64,000 nt of DNA. It comes from a virus. The notes beneath the pieces were generated by a model. That model saw only the letters and a list, made by a program, of their open reading frames with translations. It was not told the DNA's origin and did no database searches. Location of the stretch: IMG/VR virus record IMGVR_UViG_3300032092_000023, positions 1 to 64,000 of that record, one strand, 5' to 3'. How positions within the stretch are numbered: the stretch's first letter is position 1; each line of letters starts with the position of its first letter. A program made the translations under genes and the position numbers. This document shows, in pieces, positions 1 through 9,300 of the stretch.

Positions 1-66
1 TGTAGTGACATACCCATCGCCCATGATCGACACACCAATGTCAATCTGTTCATCAGTATAAATCAT
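1..66 (-). CDS. Hypothetical protein, 5' part only
   Basis: An ATG at 66-64 directly follows the TAA of the upstream gene and opens 22 codons that run off the window edge (begins MIYTDEQIDIGVS). Only the N-terminus is visible and no family can be named. The tight junction suggests it is co-transcribed and translationally coupled with the preceding structural-type gene. Confidence 0.6.
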   Translation of the reverse strand, partial: MIYTDEQIDIGVSIMGDGYVTT

Positions 67-1203
67 TTAGCTTGCCAACATAATTTTTATTGGAAGATCA
101 TATCCGTGTGGGTTTCTTAGCCAAAGAGATTCAAGGTAAAGGTAATCAGTGTCGGTAACGTCTTGCGCAGTGGTATGAAGATAGAAGTCGCCAATCTTTC
201 TCCACTTTACCGAATTTGGTGAGTAAACGTGATTCATTGGTTGTTCACTGCTTAAGTCACCTACTATAGTATCTGTTGCAAAAAAGTAGCCTTGAACATC
301 GGATATGATACCACGAAGTCCATTGCTTGTTGAGTATGAAGTTAGATCACCATTCTTAAAATGATAACCAAAATGGTCAACACTTGTAGAATCCCATAAC
401 CATTGTTGCCCTAGCGGCTGCGAGTTTAAAACCGGTGAAGTGGATATTGGTGTAGTCGGATTGTTAATCATTTCATATTGATCAGCGTATGCATACTCAA
501 TATATTTCTTATTTGACTTCATATCACCTGATGTATCAATGCAGCCACAGTTTGCAAGAACGCTAGCCTTATAATAATCAGGATAGACCATAAGAATTTT
601 AACTCTTGGCTGATCGTACTTTTGATACGGGGTAATAAGATTTCCCGGATGTATATACGGAAATGGATAATATCCGCCAAATCCTGTAATATCAAACTGA
701 AAAACGTGGCGATATTTGATACCTTTTGCGGAAGCGGTTACCATAATCTCTCCTGATTCTCCGGTAAACTTTGATGCGTCAAAAGAAGCAGTGTTCTTAA
801 TTTGAGTGGAAGTAAGCACTGCTGCCGCAAGAGCTTGCGCAAATGTAGGATTTGTCGAGTTCACTGTAAAAGTGATACTCTCAATCAATGTGTTATTGCT
901 ATCAGAAAGTGTGTATGTATGGCTTGTGCCTAATCCACAATTTGTTGCATCGGCAATGAATTGGTATTTTTCTTGCAGAGGCCAATTTACCCCTAATGAA
1001 GAAACGTCTATCTTTTTTGTTTCTCCGCTTTTTAGAGTCATTTGCCTCTCTTCATAGTTTGTTACAGGAACAAAAAGATCTTGCAAGTCAATTGCAAGTT
1101 GAGTAGAGATACCTTTGACAATTCCAGCCTTCTTACACTCAGTAAGTCTGAATGCTAGAATGCTATAGTCTGGTGGACATTTGATTGGTGGTTTAATTGA
1201 CAT
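67..1203 (-). CDS. Probable virion structural protein, unknown
   Basis: 378 aa, no signal peptide or membrane segment. It is rich in Ser, Thr, Asn, Tyr and Gly, as is common in beta-structured virion or tail-associated proteins, and has a Cys pair in the middle (NCGC). I recognise no enzymatic motif. It is the last complete gene of a minus-strand run that starts near 2755, and the next gene starts immediately after its stop. A structural role is inferred from composition and from the tail genes further upstream; a secreted or host-directed role is not excluded. Confidence 0.4.
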   Translation of the reverse strand: MSIKPPIKCPPDYSILAFRLTECKKAGIVKGISTQLAIDLQDLFVPVTNYEERQMTLKSGETKKIDVSSLGVNWPLQEKYQFIADATNCGLGTSHTYTLSDSNNTLIESITFTVNSTNPTFAQALAAAVLTSTQIKNTASFDASKFTGESGEIMVTASAKGIKYRHVFQFDITGFGGYYPFPYIHPGNLITPYQKYDQPRVKILMVYPDYYKASVLANCGCIDTSGDMKSNKKYIEYAYADQYEMINNPTTPISTSPVLNSQPLGQQWLWDSTSVDHFGYHFKNGDLTSYSTSNGLRGIISDVQGYFFATDTIVGDLSSEQPMNHVYSPNSVKWRKIGDFYLHTTAQDVTDTDYLYLESLWLRNPHGYDLPIKIMLAS

Positions 1204-1221
1204 CTTTCCATGACGGTTCTT

Positions 1222-1884
1222 TTAGACTCTTACACCTGGTATTATATGGAGCGGCGTGCCTCCAGCTTGATCGTTTTTGTTATTAATTATAGATCTTTTC
1301 TTGTAAGTAGCAATATCTTGTGGCGTAAGTTCTTGTCCTGATTCAATATGAGGAATCAAGTCTATGTCTATTGTCTCAATAGGTTCTTCTATTTCTTTTA
1401 CCGTTTCAATAACTTCTGGTGGAGCAACAGCTGTCTGTTGCATCAATGTCTTTGCAGGTTTAATGTAGTCAACCAATGACTTAATAAATCCTAAAGCAAC
1501 CAACGGTAGTACAGCTCCGCTAATAATAGATAGGATTCTTTTCTGATAGATAGGCTCTTCTTCAGTTAGTCCAAAGAGATCAACCCAACCTTGATAATCA
1601 TGTAGATTGGTAAAAGCATAGTATGTATTCCCCATCATCTGCATAAGTGTTAAAGTAATGAACAGGCCCCAAACCAGTGTCTTGCTCATTTTGTCTAAAG
1701 CTATCAGAGAGGCCAAAGAAGCAGCGGCTCCGACCTCAAAGGCGATTGCCAATGAGGTCGCTAACCAGCTGGGATTTGATAGCGTAAAAAAGTCTATCAC
1801 GTGAATTGTAGATATTATGCTAACAATAAAGTACAGCGTAACAAATGTTCCAATGATAAAGTATCTTAAACCGTTTTCTTTCAT
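1222..1884 (-). CDS. Membrane protein with four predicted TM helices
   Basis: 220 aa. Hydrophobic segments at about residues 7-29, 40-62, 70-90 and 115-137 are followed by a charged, Glu/Pro-rich cytoplasmic-like tail from about residue 140. No catalytic motif is recognised. The start overlaps the stop of the upstream small membrane-anchored protein by 4 nt, so the two are probably coupled. The pairing of a polytopic protein with a single-TM coiled-coil partner recalls holin/spanin or inner-membrane complexes, but nothing in the sequence proves this. Confidence 0.5.
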   Translation of the reverse strand: MKENGLRYFIIGTFVTLYFIVSIISTIHVIDFFTLSNPSWLATSLAIAFEVGAAASLASLIALDKMSKTLVWGLFITLTLMQMMGNTYYAFTNLHDYQGWVDLFGLTEEEPIYQKRILSIISGAVLPLVALGFIKSLVDYIKPAKTLMQQTAVAPPEVIETVKEIEEPIETIDIDLIPHIESGQELTPQDIATYKKRSIINNKNDQAGGTPLHIIPGVRV

Positions 1885-2186
1885 TTTCCTTCTAGGTTAA
1901 TTATTTCTTTTTCAATGTCCGACTGACGCTGAACATCAAGAATTTTTCTATCAGTTGATTGGATTAGTCTTTTCTCTACTTTCAAACCTTCAATTCGGAT
2001 TTCTTTTGCAAAATCTTTACTTGTAGGTAGAGCACGAAGTTCGATTCTTAAAGAATCGACTTCTTTTTCCAATTTACGAACAGCTTTAGTGTTTTGACCG
2101 GTGTTGCAGTTATTCATAAAAGAAATGAAGAACAGGGCAAAAAAGAAGCCAATACGAACATTTTTATTATTGATAACTTCTTGCAT
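1881..2186 (-). CDS. Small membrane-anchored coiled-coil protein
   Basis: 101 aa. One hydrophobic segment at about residues 11-26 is followed by a Cys (MNNCNTG) and then a charged heptad-like region (VRKLEKEVDSLRIELRAL). The Cys could be lipidated, but the preceding residues are a poor lipobox. The layout (short N-tail, one anchor, helical ectodomain) is that of an i-spanin or of a membrane-tethered accessory protein. It overlaps the start of the polytopic membrane protein by 4 nt. Confidence 0.45.
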   Translation of the reverse strand: MQEVINNKNVRIGFFFALFFISFMNNCNTGQNTKAVRKLEKEVDSLRIELRALPTSKDFAKEIRIEGLKVEKRLIQSTDRKILDVQRQSDIEKEIINLEGK

Positions 2187-2188
2187 GA

Positions 2189-2755
2189 TTAGATTTCTTT
2201 TAACAATTCTGCTTCAATTTCGGCTACTAAGCTATCTTCATTTTCAAGGTCAGCACCGGATTCAATAGCATTTTCTAATGTACCACGATCACGCATTAAT
2301 TGGTCAATCTCTTCACGGTCATTCTTTGCGCGGCTAAGAGCGTCACTGATAGGCTTTAACAGATTGTTTACATAATCGTTTGCTTGTGTAATACCTACAC
2401 CTTCCACTTTTGTTAAGAAGTAATAAATTGCTTCCAATGCAAGAGATGGAATTAAGAACTGTTTAGTTTTCTTTTTTGTGATATTTGCTTTTGCTTCAGT
2501 TACTTGACGAATGCATTCCATGATTCCTAAAGATTCACTGAATTTCCATTGTGCTTTGTTCTGTATAAAGTCAATAACAGCGTCAGCAACTTTCTCTTCG
2601 CCTTCAATTAAGTAAAGCTTGGATACGATTGTTTTTTCTTTCTGCTCAATCTTTTCAGATAGCATGTCTACCAATTTTTGGCGTTGTTCATTTTTTTCAG
2701 CAATGGCGTCTTTCTTTGAAACCACCTTGAGTGTTTTTGGTTCTGTTGTTTCCAT
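2189..2755 (-). CDS. Hypothetical helical protein
   Basis: 188 aa, highly charged and mostly alpha-helical. The N-terminal 60 residues are Lys/Glu rich, a central block around FLIPSLALEAIYYFLTKV is amphipathic, and the C-terminus is acidic with coiled-coil character. No family recognised. A late-type TATATA box lies about 20 nt upstream of the ATG, so it is probably made late, perhaps as a virion or assembly component. It is the first gene of the 1-2755 unit. Confidence 0.45.
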   Translation of the reverse strand: METTEPKTLKVVSKKDAIAEKNEQRQKLVDMLSEKIEQKEKTIVSKLYLIEGEEKVADAVIDFIQNKAQWKFSESLGIMECIRQVTEAKANITKKKTKQFLIPSLALEAIYYFLTKVEGVGITQANDYVNNLLKPISDALSRAKNDREEIDQLMRDRGTLENAIESGADLENEDSLVAEIEAELLKEI

Positions 2756-2774
2756 ATTGATTGTTTAGTCTATT

Positions 2775-2783
2775 GTATATATC
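2775..2783 (-). promoter_or_regulatory. Late promoter box (GATATATAC)
   Basis: Minus-strand GATATATAC about 20 nt upstream of the ATG at 2755. It matches the box found before the tape measure, tube, sheath and portal genes and resembles the T4 late consensus TATAAATA. Confidence 0.6.
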
Positions 2784-2789
2784 TTGTTG

Positions 2790-3275
2790 TTAAAACATGA
2801 GATTGATAATGTGTGAAATGTATGTAAAACTTTTCTCTAATACTCCATAAAGAAATGTATCAATTTTTGACGCAAAGAAGGTAATAACAGCCGCAATAAA
2901 AAGTATTGACCGCCACACGGTTATTACATTAAAAATGGGATAATAGACAAAAAGGTATGATGCAGATTCTTCTACTTTTTCGTAAGCAAGTGTTACCGAC
3001 TGCCCTAAACCAAGGCTGTCCAAATAAATGCTAATAGGTTTAAGACGTTCAGCGTATTTTAGTCGCATGACTTCATCGTTATCCCCATCATCACCTGGTA
3101 GCTGAGGGTTGAGAACTGTATAAATTCTACCTATCCAGTCAGCACGTAAGTTATATTGCGCCCAGTCAGCAGTCTGTCTGTGCTTGCGAATTATTCCAAG
3201 AACATAAAACCAATTAGTGATTTCGTAGTATGCCACTATCCAGTTTCGAAAAAAGTTCTTAATCCAAGTTATCAT
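2790..3275 (-). CDS. Hypothetical membrane protein
   Basis: 161 aa. The N-terminus is basic and aromatic (WIKNFFRNWIVAYYEITNWF), the middle is soluble and acidic (PGDDGDNDE), and the C-terminal third has one or two hydrophobic segments (about residues 107-130 and 137-158). Its ATG overlaps the TGA of the ECF-type sigma factor gene by 4 nt (ATGA), so the two are co-expressed. A membrane partner next to an ECF-like sigma factor brings anti-sigma factors to mind, but no anti-sigma domain is visible. Confidence 0.5.
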   Translation of the reverse strand: MITWIKNFFRNWIVAYYEITNWFYVLGIIRKHRQTADWAQYNLRADWIGRIYTVLNPQLPGDDGDNDEVMRLKYAERLKPISIYLDSLGLGQSVTLAYEKVEESASYLFVYYPIFNVITVWRSILFIAAVITFFASKIDTFLYGVLEKSFTYISHIINLMF

Positions 3276-3877
3276 AATGCGTCTTGATACATTTTTAGAA
3301 GTTGCGGTTCTTTTTCTTGAATCCCGTAACGAACCAGGTTACGAGCCTTGTGAATACGGGTTCTTACCGTATTTAGTTTCCATCCTAGCATATCGGCAAT
3401 TTCCTCGTATTTTTTCTTATCTACTTCGCGAAGAGTTAAGACGGTACGATACATTTCCGGAAGGGCGCTAATCTCAGAGATAACCGCGTTGGCAAGCTGA
3501 TCAATTGGTGAGCACTCATCGATTTCATCAAGTTCATATGATCCAACCTTAGCCTCCATATTGATTCCCATTTCTTCCATTGCATTGTAGGAATAGGTTT
3601 TTCTTTTACCGCGAAAAAAGAGTAGAGCCTCGTTGCGAGCAATTCGGTAAACCCATGTACTGAAATTGTAATATGAGTCATACTGATGAATCTTGGTCCA
3701 GACTTTGGCAAAAGTAGTAGCAATTACTTCATCGCGATCATCAAAATCCGGAAGCATATCTCGTAAATACATGCTGATACCGGGCTTCATGCGATGGTAC
3801 ATTGTGGTAAAATCTTTCTCCGACCGTGTTGTGTAGAATGCTAGTCCGATTTCTTGTAGGCTTTTTTCTTTTATCAT
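3272..3877 (-). CDS. ECF-type sigma-70 family RNA polymerase sigma factor
   Basis: 201 aa, the usual length of a group 4 (ECF) sigma factor. Region 2 is visible at about residues 25-90: the DRDEVIATTFAKVWTKI helix, then the WVYRIARNEALLFFR segment corresponding to regions 2.3-2.4. Region 4 (about residues 135-190) contains LPEMYRTVLTLREVDKKKYEEIADMLGW followed by the recognition helix NTVRTRIHKARNLVR. It should redirect host RNA polymerase to a subset of phage promoters. A strong early-type promoter sits just upstream, so it is probably made at once after infection. It is distinct from the gp55-like late sigma factor at 29009-29353; which promoters it reads is unknown. Confidence 0.85.
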   Translation of the reverse strand: MIKEKSLQEIGLAFYTTRSEKDFTTMYHRMKPGISMYLRDMLPDFDDRDEVIATTFAKVWTKIHQYDSYYNFSTWVYRIARNEALLFFRGKRKTYSYNAMEEMGINMEAKVGSYELDEIDECSPIDQLANAVISEISALPEMYRTVLTLREVDKKKYEEIADMLGWKLNTVRTRIHKARNLVRYGIQEKEPQLLKMYQDAL

Positions 3878-3904
3878 GCAGAGGTTTATTAAATTTGTTA
3901 AGTA

Positions 3905-3959
3905 TAAAAATAACCATTTTTTCTATACCGAGCAAATTATTGTTCTAAAAGTTATTAAC
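3905..3959 (-). promoter_or_regulatory. Early promoter, Bacteroidota sigma-A type with upstream element
   Basis: Minus strand reads GTTAATAACTTT, 11 nt, TTTGC, 15 nt, TGGT, TATTTTTA. The TTTGC and TAnnTTTA elements are separated by exactly 19 nt, as in the three other copies at 23435, 25973 and 56229. The pattern matches the Bacteroidota -33/-7 consensus (TTTG ... TAnnTTTG). It serves the ECF sigma gene. Confidence 0.75.
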
Positions 3960-3963
3960 ATTG

Positions 3964-4434
3964 TTATGATTGTCCAATGGTTAACTGATAATCCTTGTAC
4001 AACTTTTGCAAGTCGCCATACAGAATACCTTGTGACTGCAAGATTGGCAAATGATTTGTCTCACGGTAGTAATCCAGCCAATAGATATACTTAAATCCAG
4101 CCGTCATGAGAACTTTGGTACAAATCGGACACGGAGAATGTGTTAGCAATATTATGTAATTCTCCGGATCATATTCCCGGAACTTGGCAATCATATTTAC
4201 CTCCGCATGAATAAAGCCAGAATGACCTGGCTCTAGTGACTCTTCTTCGGTTCCTGTTTCTGAATTGGCGGTTGCCCCTGGATAACTTCCATTATAGCCA
4301 AAAGAGGCTATCTTTTGAAACTTCTTATGGACAGCTATCGCTCCTACCTTAAGACGAGATGAAGCGGACAGCTGCGAGATCTCCTGTAGGATTCTCGCAA
4401 ACGTGTCCACTTTTTGAACGATTCTCTCTGTCAT
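3964..4434 (-). CDS. cd: dCMP deaminase
   Basis: 156 aa cytidine/deoxycytidylate deaminase fold. The zinc site is complete: HAE at about residues 76-78 (ligand His and catalytic Glu) and PCPIC about 28 residues later with the two Cys ligands. FGYNGSYPGA and the SRLKVGAIAV strand are typical of the dCMP deaminase branch. The enzyme converts dCMP to dUMP for dTTP synthesis, as T4 Cd does. Its ATG overlaps the TAA of the upstream small gene (TAATG), so they are coupled. The neighbouring kinase and the dUTPase and ribonucleotide reductase elsewhere in the window belong to the same nucleotide supply. Confidence 0.85.
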   Translation of the reverse strand: MTERIVQKVDTFARILQEISQLSASSRLKVGAIAVHKKFQKIASFGYNGSYPGATANSETGTEEESLEPGHSGFIHAEVNMIAKFREYDPENYIILLTHSPCPICTKVLMTAGFKYIYWLDYYRETNHLPILQSQGILYGDLQKLYKDYQLTIGQS

Positions 4435-4718
4435 TAAGCGTTTTCTTCTTCCGCTTCTACAGGTTGAAAACTTGGTGCCTCGCTGCCAGTTACAGTGTTT
4501 TCAGTAACTTGCTTAGAAATTGTTTGGAAGAATTCAGCAACTTCGTTATATGGAAACTCGCCCATAAACTGAATAAGCTGATTCAGCTCTTGCTCATTAA
4601 ATTCAAACCCATCACGGTTGATAAGGTTCATAAAAGGAAACACCGAAGTGAACTTTTTTGTTGAAAGAATGTTTGTTACGTGAGTTTTAAACTCGGGTGA
4701 TACTGTGTAAGTACGCAT
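4434..4718 (-). CDS. Hypothetical protein
   Basis: 94 aa, helical, acidic at the C-terminus (EAEEENA), with no recognised motif. It heads a two-gene unit with dCMP deaminase through a TAATG stop/start overlap. A middle-type promoter (AAGAAC, 14 nt, TATATATAA) lies just upstream, in line with a role in early or middle metabolism, but no function can be assigned. Confidence 0.5.
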   Translation of the reverse strand: MRTYTVSPEFKTHVTNILSTKKFTSVFPFMNLINRDGFEFNEQELNQLIQFMGEFPYNEVAEFFQTISKQVTENTVTGSEAPSFQPVEAEEENA

Positions 4719-4741
4719 AATGAAAATGATTTTGTTTTGAT

Positions 4742-4770
4742 TTATATATATGAAGTGGAAAATAGTTCTT
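4742..4770 (-). promoter_or_regulatory. Middle-type promoter (AAGAAC ... TATATATAA)
   Basis: On the minus strand AAGAAC is followed after 14 nt by TATATATAA, about 25 nt before the ATG at 4718. The same two-part arrangement precedes gp45, gp52, gp39 and hsp20. Confidence 0.5.
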
Positions 4771-5404
4771 AAAAATGTATATCATTTTTTTCATCAGGAA
4801 CCTCTGTTGAAATTTGTCTACGAATGACAAGAGTCCCATCGTTCTCTATGTAATACTTTTTGCGTGATGGAAAATTCATATATTCAATGAGAATTTTATA
4901 GACATCAATAATCTTATAGTAAGGGTCAGAAATTTTGACATCGTAATCTAAGAAATCCACAAAGTCGATTTCGTCAGCCTGCAAACGTCGTTCAACACTG
5001 TCTACATTAGCCTTTCTTGCGTACATGCGTTCACTTCTTTCTTCTTTAGGAATGTCCAAGAAAATAACCAAGGATTCTTCCCTGTCTTCAGATGAAAGGT
5101 GTGACAGGCCAGACGGCGTCATAATAAAGACAGAGTTTTCTGTGTAAAACTGTTCACGCGTGGTTCCATAGTTCCAGCCGTTGAATTTTACATGCTCATA
5201 CCACTTGTCTTCGTTGATCATACGATTAAAAACACGCATGGGAATAAAGTGGTAATCTATGCCATCTTGTTCGTCTTCACGAGGATGACGGGTTGTGTAT
5301 GATATTTGATATGTTAGTCCAAACCACTGTTCACACATCTTACGGGCATAATCTTTGCCTGCTCCGCCTTTTCCTACTAGGATTAGTCGTTTTTTCTTTT
5401 CCAT
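4769..5404 (-). CDS. Guanylate kinase-like (deoxy)nucleoside monophosphate kinase
   Basis: About 211 aa, near the usual length of GMP kinases. P-loop GKGGAGKD at the N-terminus, then the nucleotide-binding segment SYTTRHPREDEQDGIDYHF, the most diagnostic GMP kinase motif, and YGTTREQF in the lid region. It should phosphorylate GMP or dGMP; the substrate range may be wider, as in T4 gp1, which belongs to another family. I chose the ATG at 5404; an upstream TTG would add 4 residues. The start lies inside the 3' end of the preceding membrane protein gene (22-nt overlap). Confidence 0.75.
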   Translation of the reverse strand: MEKKKRLILVGKGGAGKDYARKMCEQWFGLTYQISYTTRHPREDEQDGIDYHFIPMRVFNRMINEDKWYEHVKFNGWNYGTTREQFYTENSVFIMTPSGLSHLSSEDREESLVIFLDIPKEERSERMYARKANVDSVERRLQADEIDFVDFLDYDVKISDPYYKIIDVYKILIEYMNFPSRKKYYIENDGTLVIRRQISTEVPDEKNDIHF

Positions 5405-5664
5405 AGTTTGCTCCAAGGTATAAGAGTTGCAACAAAAACATAAAAGATAAATGCGTCTTTTAATGAAAGAGGCGCAATACCTGCTTTAGTTAAAAGTAAT
5501 TCTTGGACATAATAAAATAGATAAATCTTAGCAGCTGCCATAGCAAGACCGGCTATTGCTACTACGATTACTGTAAAAATTGATTGCGATTTAGACTTGT
5601 CTCCGTCACCTTTTAATTCTTGCAAACGCTGACGGAGTGCATCTGTCTTTTCTTTGTCTATCAT
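5383..5664 (-). CDS. Small membrane protein, two TM helices
   Basis: 93 aa. A charged N-terminus with a short helix (ALRQRLQELKGD) is followed by two hydrophobic segments at about residues 28-52 and 66-83 and a basic C-terminus (WKRKND). No family recognised; size and topology would fit a holin but also many phage membrane proteins. It overlaps the kinase gene and has a middle-type promoter directly upstream, which argues against a purely late lysis role. Confidence 0.45.
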   Translation of the reverse strand: MIDKEKTDALRQRLQELKGDGDKSKSQSIFTVIVVAIAGLAMAAAKIYLFYYVQELLLTKAGIAPLSLKDAFIFYVFVATLIPWSKLWKRKND

Positions 5665-5674
5665 AAGGTTTTTT

Positions 5675-5704
5675 ACTTATATACACAAAGATATAATAGT
5701 TCTT
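5675..5704 (-). promoter_or_regulatory. Middle-type promoter (AAGAAC ... TTTGTGTATATAA)
   Basis: Minus strand: AAGAAC, 15 nt ending in CTTTGTG, then TATATAAG, some 11 nt from the ATG at 5664. The TTTGTG next to the TATA box recurs before 12462, 43498 and 52467. Confidence 0.5.
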
Positions 5705-5747
5705 TAAAAAACGTGATCATTAGATGTCATTAGATGTTAACAGAAAA

Positions 5748-5773
5748 AAGGTATGAGTTATATCCCATACCTT
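5748..5773 (-). terminator. Intrinsic terminator
   Basis: An 8-bp stem AAGGTATG/CATACCTT with a 10-nt loop is followed on the minus strand by a T-run. It lies downstream of the stop at 5804 and closes the unit that starts upstream of 6299. Confidence 0.7.
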
Positions 5774-5803
5774 GTTTGTCATACCTTTAGATGTATTCTA
5801 TTA

Positions 5804-6004
5804 TTAATCGTTTTCATCGAGATCTTTGTTGGTACTCTTAATACCTGGAGTATAATAAGATTTTTGATCGTCAAAGGCTTTCTTAAGTATTGCATATCCT
5901 TTATCCCCTTTTGCAGGTTTAACCAATTGCGTAGGTGGCGGATAGTCATTGGTTGAAGATTTCTCAAAATCTTCAAACGTTTGGGTTTTCTTTTTATTGC
6001 TCAT
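5804..6004 (-). CDS. Small hypothetical protein
   Basis: 66 aa from the ATG at 6004 (MSNKKKTQTFEDF); the open frame extends 16 codons further upstream but this ATG overlaps the 3' end of the preceding gene and gives the tighter coupling. Lys/Asp/Pro-rich and hydrophilic, probably largely unstructured. No motif recognised. Confidence 0.45.
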   Translation of the reverse strand: MSNKKKTQTFEDFEKSSTNDYPPPTQLVKPAKGDKGYAILKKAFDDQKSYYTPGIKSTNKDLDEND

Positions 6005-6299
6005 TGGTTTTTCCTTCGGTTCTGCGTTTTGACGCAATGTCTTTTGCGCCAACTAATTGCTTTCGCTTTTCTTTCAGTTCGTTTTGATCAACTTCTAGCT
6101 TTAAGATCTTAATCTCTATCTCTAAAATCTGTGCTTCAAAATCTTCAGAATTCTTAACGTGTGCTTTTCTTTTTGCTGTAAGATCAGCAATCTGCGCAAG
6201 GAGTTCAGCGTTACTTTGTGACGTTGGCACTTCTTGTTCCTCGGTAACCGCGTTTTGTTTTGCGGACTCCCAATCTTTAAATTTTGTAAACTTTTCCAT
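5994..6299 (-). CDS. Small coiled-coil protein
   Basis: 101 aa. Residues about 25-80 form a strong coiled coil (AELLAQIADLTAKRKAH and onward, rich in Glu, Lys, Leu, Ile). It follows the tape-measure-like gene with its own late-type TATATA box, so an accessory tail or assembly role is possible. No family recognised. Confidence 0.45.
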   Translation of the reverse strand: MEKFTKFKDWESAKQNAVTEEQEVPTSQSNAELLAQIADLTAKRKAHVKNSEDFEAQILEIEIKILKLEVDQNELKEKRKQLVGAKDIASKRRTEGKTNEQ

Positions 6300-6304
6300 A
6301 CAGT

Positions 6305-6313
6305 GTATATATT
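6305..6313 (-). promoter_or_regulatory. Late promoter box (AATATATAC)
   Basis: Minus-strand AATATATAC a few nucleotides upstream of the ATG at 6299, in the gap after the tape measure gene. It matches the late box of the tail genes. Confidence 0.5.
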
Positions 6314-6330
6314 TGCCAATGCTTTTGTTT

Positions 6331-9300
6331 TTAAGAACCTGTAATGATCTTTCCTGTTCTTATTGTTTCTATATTTAAGTTAAGGAATGCATTTTTGATA
6401 GCTGCCTCAATACCTTTGGTATCAATTGATGCCTTCTGTGGTTGTGCTGCAGCCGGTTTTCCTGCAGCAGGTGCCTTCTCGTTTTGCGAATTAATTGCAG
6501 CTTTCTTATCCCCCGCTGAATAGTCCTGTGGGGATTTTTCCGCGCTGGTACTCGATGTACCTCCGCCAAATGCACCATCAACAATCTTATTAACAAAGTC
6601 AATGATAGCCGCACTTTTGTTAATATCGACTTTAGAGATTAGCACCATAGAATCCGTCCAATCTTTAAATGCCATGATGCCATTTGCGTCCATCACACTA
6701 AAGTTTTTCGCAAAGACACCCATGTGCTTGGCCATATCACCAAACGATTTAACAAATCTTTCAAACGGTGAAGCTATTACGGCTAACCGCGTCATCTGTG
6801 TATTAAAAGTAGTAAATTGCTTTAATGTTTTATCGTTCATCCTAGTAGATATTGTCAGTCCAAGCTTATCCATTGATGAAGAGAAAGCAATAATCATATC
6901 CGCAGGTTTTTGCGTATATTGCAATGTGCTATCAAAAAGACCGGCTGCTTGCGAATATTTGTCGGCTGCTGTTAAGAAGTCATCCATTGCTGGCACTATG
7001 ATTTCAGACATAGTTAATGCAACGGTACTACCGCTCAATGTCATCATCTTGTTGACAAATTCAATGATAATGTCCTCTGGTGTTGTTTTAAATGCACTTA
7101 ACTTAGCTAGCGTTTCATTGGCCTTAACATATGTCTCAATAGCTTTAGACATCATTTCAATCGAAGGAACTACGCTATCTTCTAATCCTGCTCGCATGGT
7201 ATCAATTCCTGCAAGGCCGGATTCAATACTATCGGAAATGGTTTCATACTTCTTGCTAAAAATAACTAACTGATTAGGTAGAAAGTTTAGCATATCTGTC
7301 AATGATACCTTTGCTGAGGCTAAAGCTGCTTTAAAGTCTATTACCTTCCCGGGTATTAGCATAGGAGCACCTGTCTTGGGATCCGTGTGTACAACTTTTT
7401 GTTCTATCTGACCGCCACCAATTTTAATTATTAGGTCAGCTAGTTCCACGAGTGGAGAAGATAGCTTAGCCATACCTTCTATACCTTCTCCAACATAGCC
7501 GCTAAAATAACCGTCCATTTCTCTGCCAAACTTATCTAGCGGTTCAACTAATGCATTCAGAATTGTGCCAATGTTGGCAGCTGCCGCTGCAAAATGCGTT
7601 TCATTTAACTTCGTTGATCCAGTAGGTACAAGCTTAGCATCTTTAGTTCCTGGTGCAATAATCCCCATGGTAACAACTTCCAGAGAAGCCATTTTGTAAA
7701 CACCGTCTGCAAGGTTGGTCAGAGATCCAGAGATTTTTGATAATCCTTCAATTCCTTTTTCAATGTACCCTCCGCTAAATATACCTTCGCCGGCGGTCAT
7801 GCTTCGACCAAATTCGGTTAAGACATCAATCAGACCGTTTCCATCACCTCTTATACCAAGAATCGCTTTAATGTTTTCCGCGGCTGCTTTAAAATGCGTT
7901 GCATCCAGCTTCATTGACCCGGTAGGTACAAGCTTAGCATCTTTAGTTCCTGGCGCAATAACCCCCATAGTAACAATTTCTAGAGAAGCCATCTTGTAGA
8001 CTCCTTCTGCTAGGTTTCCTAAAGAAGAAGATAACTTAGTGAACATATCAAGGCCTGTCTCAATATAGCCGTTTGAAAACCAGTTGCTTCCTTGGTCAAC
8101 AGCTTTACCGAAAGCGACCAATGTGTTGATTAATCCGTATTCCCCTTTATCATCAATTCCTAGTATTGCTTTAATGTTATCAGATGCTGCCTTAAAGTCG
8201 GATTCTTTTAACTTACGACTACCTTTAGCAACAAGCTTTTGATCAGGGGTTCCTTTATTAATGACCTCGTATTCAATGACTTCCAGATTAGCCATTCTTC
8301 CTACACCTTCCGCAAGTGCCGCAATTGCACTACCCATTTTGGTTAGCATGTCAATGCCGTAGGAGATTTTCATCCACTTGGCAAATGTAAGATCTTCAAA
8401 GGCATCAGAAAACGCAACAACCACGGATTTAATTGCGTCTTTTATTAATACACCATCTTTTTCTGTGTATTTAACTTTCTTAAAATCCGTCAGTCCAGAA
8501 GACAGCTTAATGATTCCATCAGACATAACATCAACAAGTTGCGCTGTTGCAGCTGCGTCAAGCGCATCAAGAATGCTGGTATTCGCAAACCCAGAAATCA
8601 CCGAAGATATAGCATGACCTATATTGTCACCGTCAGTTTTTGTAAATTTGACTTTCTTAAATGCTGCTAAAGAAAACGCGAGAAGAATTAACGGTCCTGC
8701 AAGGGTAAGCATAGCAATCGCACCTAGCACTATCAAAGGCGACATGAATCCCATTACAGCCGCAGCACCTCCTAGTACCACAAATGTATATCCTATAGAA
8801 TCAGCCCACTCTTCCGTTACTTTTACTTTACTTAAGATTAAGAGAGCTATGGAAAAGATTAGAAGAGATGCTGCTAAAACAACTAAGACCCCTGCTCCTA
8901 ATATGGCAAAAGGTTCTACTGTTGGTTGGCCAAGCACGTAAGCAGCAAGACCTAGTACAACGATTGCACCGGCAACTGCAATTCCACCTAATAATACGTT
9001 GTCCCAATCTTTTATTGTAGACCAGACAAAAATTGCCGCGGTAAAAGCAAGAAGGGGAATAATTAATTCGTCTAATGCTTTTGCGCCTGCAGAGATTTCC
9101 TTTTTAAATTTACCTACGCCATAAGTAACTGCACTGATTAGTCCGATTGCTATTGAAGTAACGATTGCTCCTATTGCTGCTTCTTTGGCAAAATAGCCGG
9201 TTGCTATAAAGACCGCCATCAGAATAGCAATAGGTTTAGCAATATCTTCTAAAACTTTTGCCGCTACCTTTATATTTTTACTGTCTTTACTAACAAACTT

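Noticed and set aside
1881-2186. Firm call as a spanin or lipoprotein
   Set aside because: The Cys context is a poor lipobox and no overlapping partner of typical o-spanin type is seen.
3272-3877. ECF-like gene as the gp55 late sigma counterpart
   Set aside because: It has a full region 4 and an early promoter, and a separate protein at 29009-29353 fits gp55 better.
6602-7273. Long plus-strand ORF (223 codons) opposite the tape measure gene
   Set aside because: It is a shadow of the helical coding strand, with low-complexity hydrophobic translation and no start context. Other plus-strand ORFs at 8378-10708 are of the same kind.
7320-8340. Repeats in this region as a possible CRISPR array
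   Set aside because: The repeats are about 300 bp, in frame, and encode tandem protein domains of the tape-measure-like gene.
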